A DNA stretch of 25,000 nucleotides from Eimeria necatrix. Its lineage: Eukaryota > Apicomplexa > Conoidasida > Eucoccidiorida > Eimeriidae. Under the pieces are notes generated by a model. The model did no database searches. It was not told the DNA's origin and worked only from the letters and a program-made list of their open reading frames with translations. How positions within the stretch are numbered: the first letter of the stretch is position 1; each line of letters opens with the position of its first letter. The DNA lies in the NCBI RefSeq assembly GCF_000499385.1, contig NW_013652032.1:37501-62500 (forward strand). The letters are read 5' to 3'. The translations under genes and the position numbers were made by a program. Positions 24,682-25,000 of this stretch are shown piece after piece.

Positions 24682-24824
24682 GCTGCTGCTGCGGGAACAA
24701 CTTTTGCGGCGGCCTTCCCGTTATTTGTAGCGCGGCTAACGTCCCAAGTAGGCAGATGCTGCTGTTGCTGCTGCTGCTGTCGCCGTTGCTGTTGCTGCTG
24801 TTGCTGCTGAGCTGCACGTCTGCA

Positions 24825-24888
<64 letters not shown>

Positions 24889-24893
24889 CCTAA
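22848..24893 (+). CDS. RCC1-repeat protein (3' end uncertain, may continue past the window)
   Basis: RCC1 repeats form beta-propeller blades and occur in Ran exchange factors and many other regulators. Two clear repeats are seen: CLTWGSNLCGELGIG (from about residue 412) with PIVHVAAGEGFTVVAAG, and FAWAWGLNCYGQLGVGD (about 506) with PIVQVAAGNGFAALL. A third, degenerate blade may be TAEGALLSVKRQP (about 300), and another CGNNFCGG (about 614). Blades are split by Ser, Ala and Gln runs. The N-terminal 200 residues are Q/S-rich without a recognised domain. The ATG at 22848 follows an in-frame TAG in TTTGCTGCTTTCTAG, which also resembles a 3' splice site, so an upstream exon is possible. The last 50 residues are Leu and Ala runs, so the real 3' part probably needs splicing and more blades beyond 24893. 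Two GTGTAYNKRCAS motifs (23151, 24609) lie in the frame in different phases, each preceded by CAG. Ran exchange function cannot be claimed. Confidence 0.8.
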
Positions 24894-25000
24894 TCGCGCC
24901 CCTGCTGCTTCCCAAGCTGCCGCTGACCCTCACTTCTCCTACGCTGCAGTCCTCATTATCCCTGCCGCCCCTGCTATTGCTGCTGCTGCCGCTGCTGCCA

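Noticed and set aside
24735..24893. Terminal Leu and Ala runs of the RCC1 frame as a real C-terminus
   Set aside because: Expected RCC1 blades are missing and the runs are CTG/GCT tracts, so this is more likely intron read-through; the CDS end is marked uncertain.

Overview
The window is nuclear DNA of a coccidian apicomplexan, almost certainly an Eimeria species. The whole window is saturated with CAG/CTG trinucleotide tracts, with interstitial telomere-like AAACCCT/AGGGTTT heptamer arrays, and with intron-containing genes whose proteins carry long runs of Ala, Ser, Gln or Leu. That combination is the known signature of repeat-rich segments of Eimeria chromosomes. There is nothing prokaryotic here: no operons, ribosome binding sites, CRISPR or insertion sequences. 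I saw no tRNA or rRNA gene.

Layout. (1) 1-3016, minus: a gene whose peptide order matches the armadillo-like head of the vesicle-tethering factor Uso1/p115; it runs off the left edge. It has an in-frame intron at 1491-1640 and a second intron holding telomere-like repeats at about 384-527. (2) 3017-8950: gene-poor, with telomere-like arrays (3164-3579), a GCTA tetranucleotide array (4139-4470) and about 2.5 kb of degenerate CTG sequence (about 4985-7470). (3) 8948-10725, minus: an unrecognised gene with a well-supported first intron (10126-10649). (4) 10748-12532: alternating telomere-like and CAG blocks. (5) 12533-16216, minus: a Q/S/A-rich coiled-coil protein of unknown function. (6) 16217-18167: intergenic, with a heptamer-phased compound array at 17235-17479. 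(7) 18168-21470, minus: an ALKBH1-type 2-oxoglutarate/Fe(II) dioxygenase in four exons, with all the diagnostic AlkB residues recovered across phase-compatible splice junctions. (8) 21471-22847: intergenic, with telomere-like and GGGGGCCCCC repeats. (9) 22848 to about 24893 or beyond, plus: an RCC1-repeat protein.

The genes do not form an obvious pathway; they look like ordinary eukaryotic housekeeping genes (trafficking, nucleic-acid demethylation, RCC1-type regulation) embedded in repeats.

Two patterns cut across the genes. A 12-nt motif, GTGTAYNKRCAS, often a perfect palindrome, occurs at about 14 places. It appears in all three reading frames and in both orientations within coding sequence, so it is constrained as DNA or RNA rather than as peptide. 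Secondly, the telomere-like arrays just upstream of gene starts always have the AGGGTTT strand as the coding strand; in the dioxygenase the heptamer has been taken into the coding sequence as six GPLNPQ repeats.

Homology statements come from reading motifs by eye; no database search or transcript data was available.
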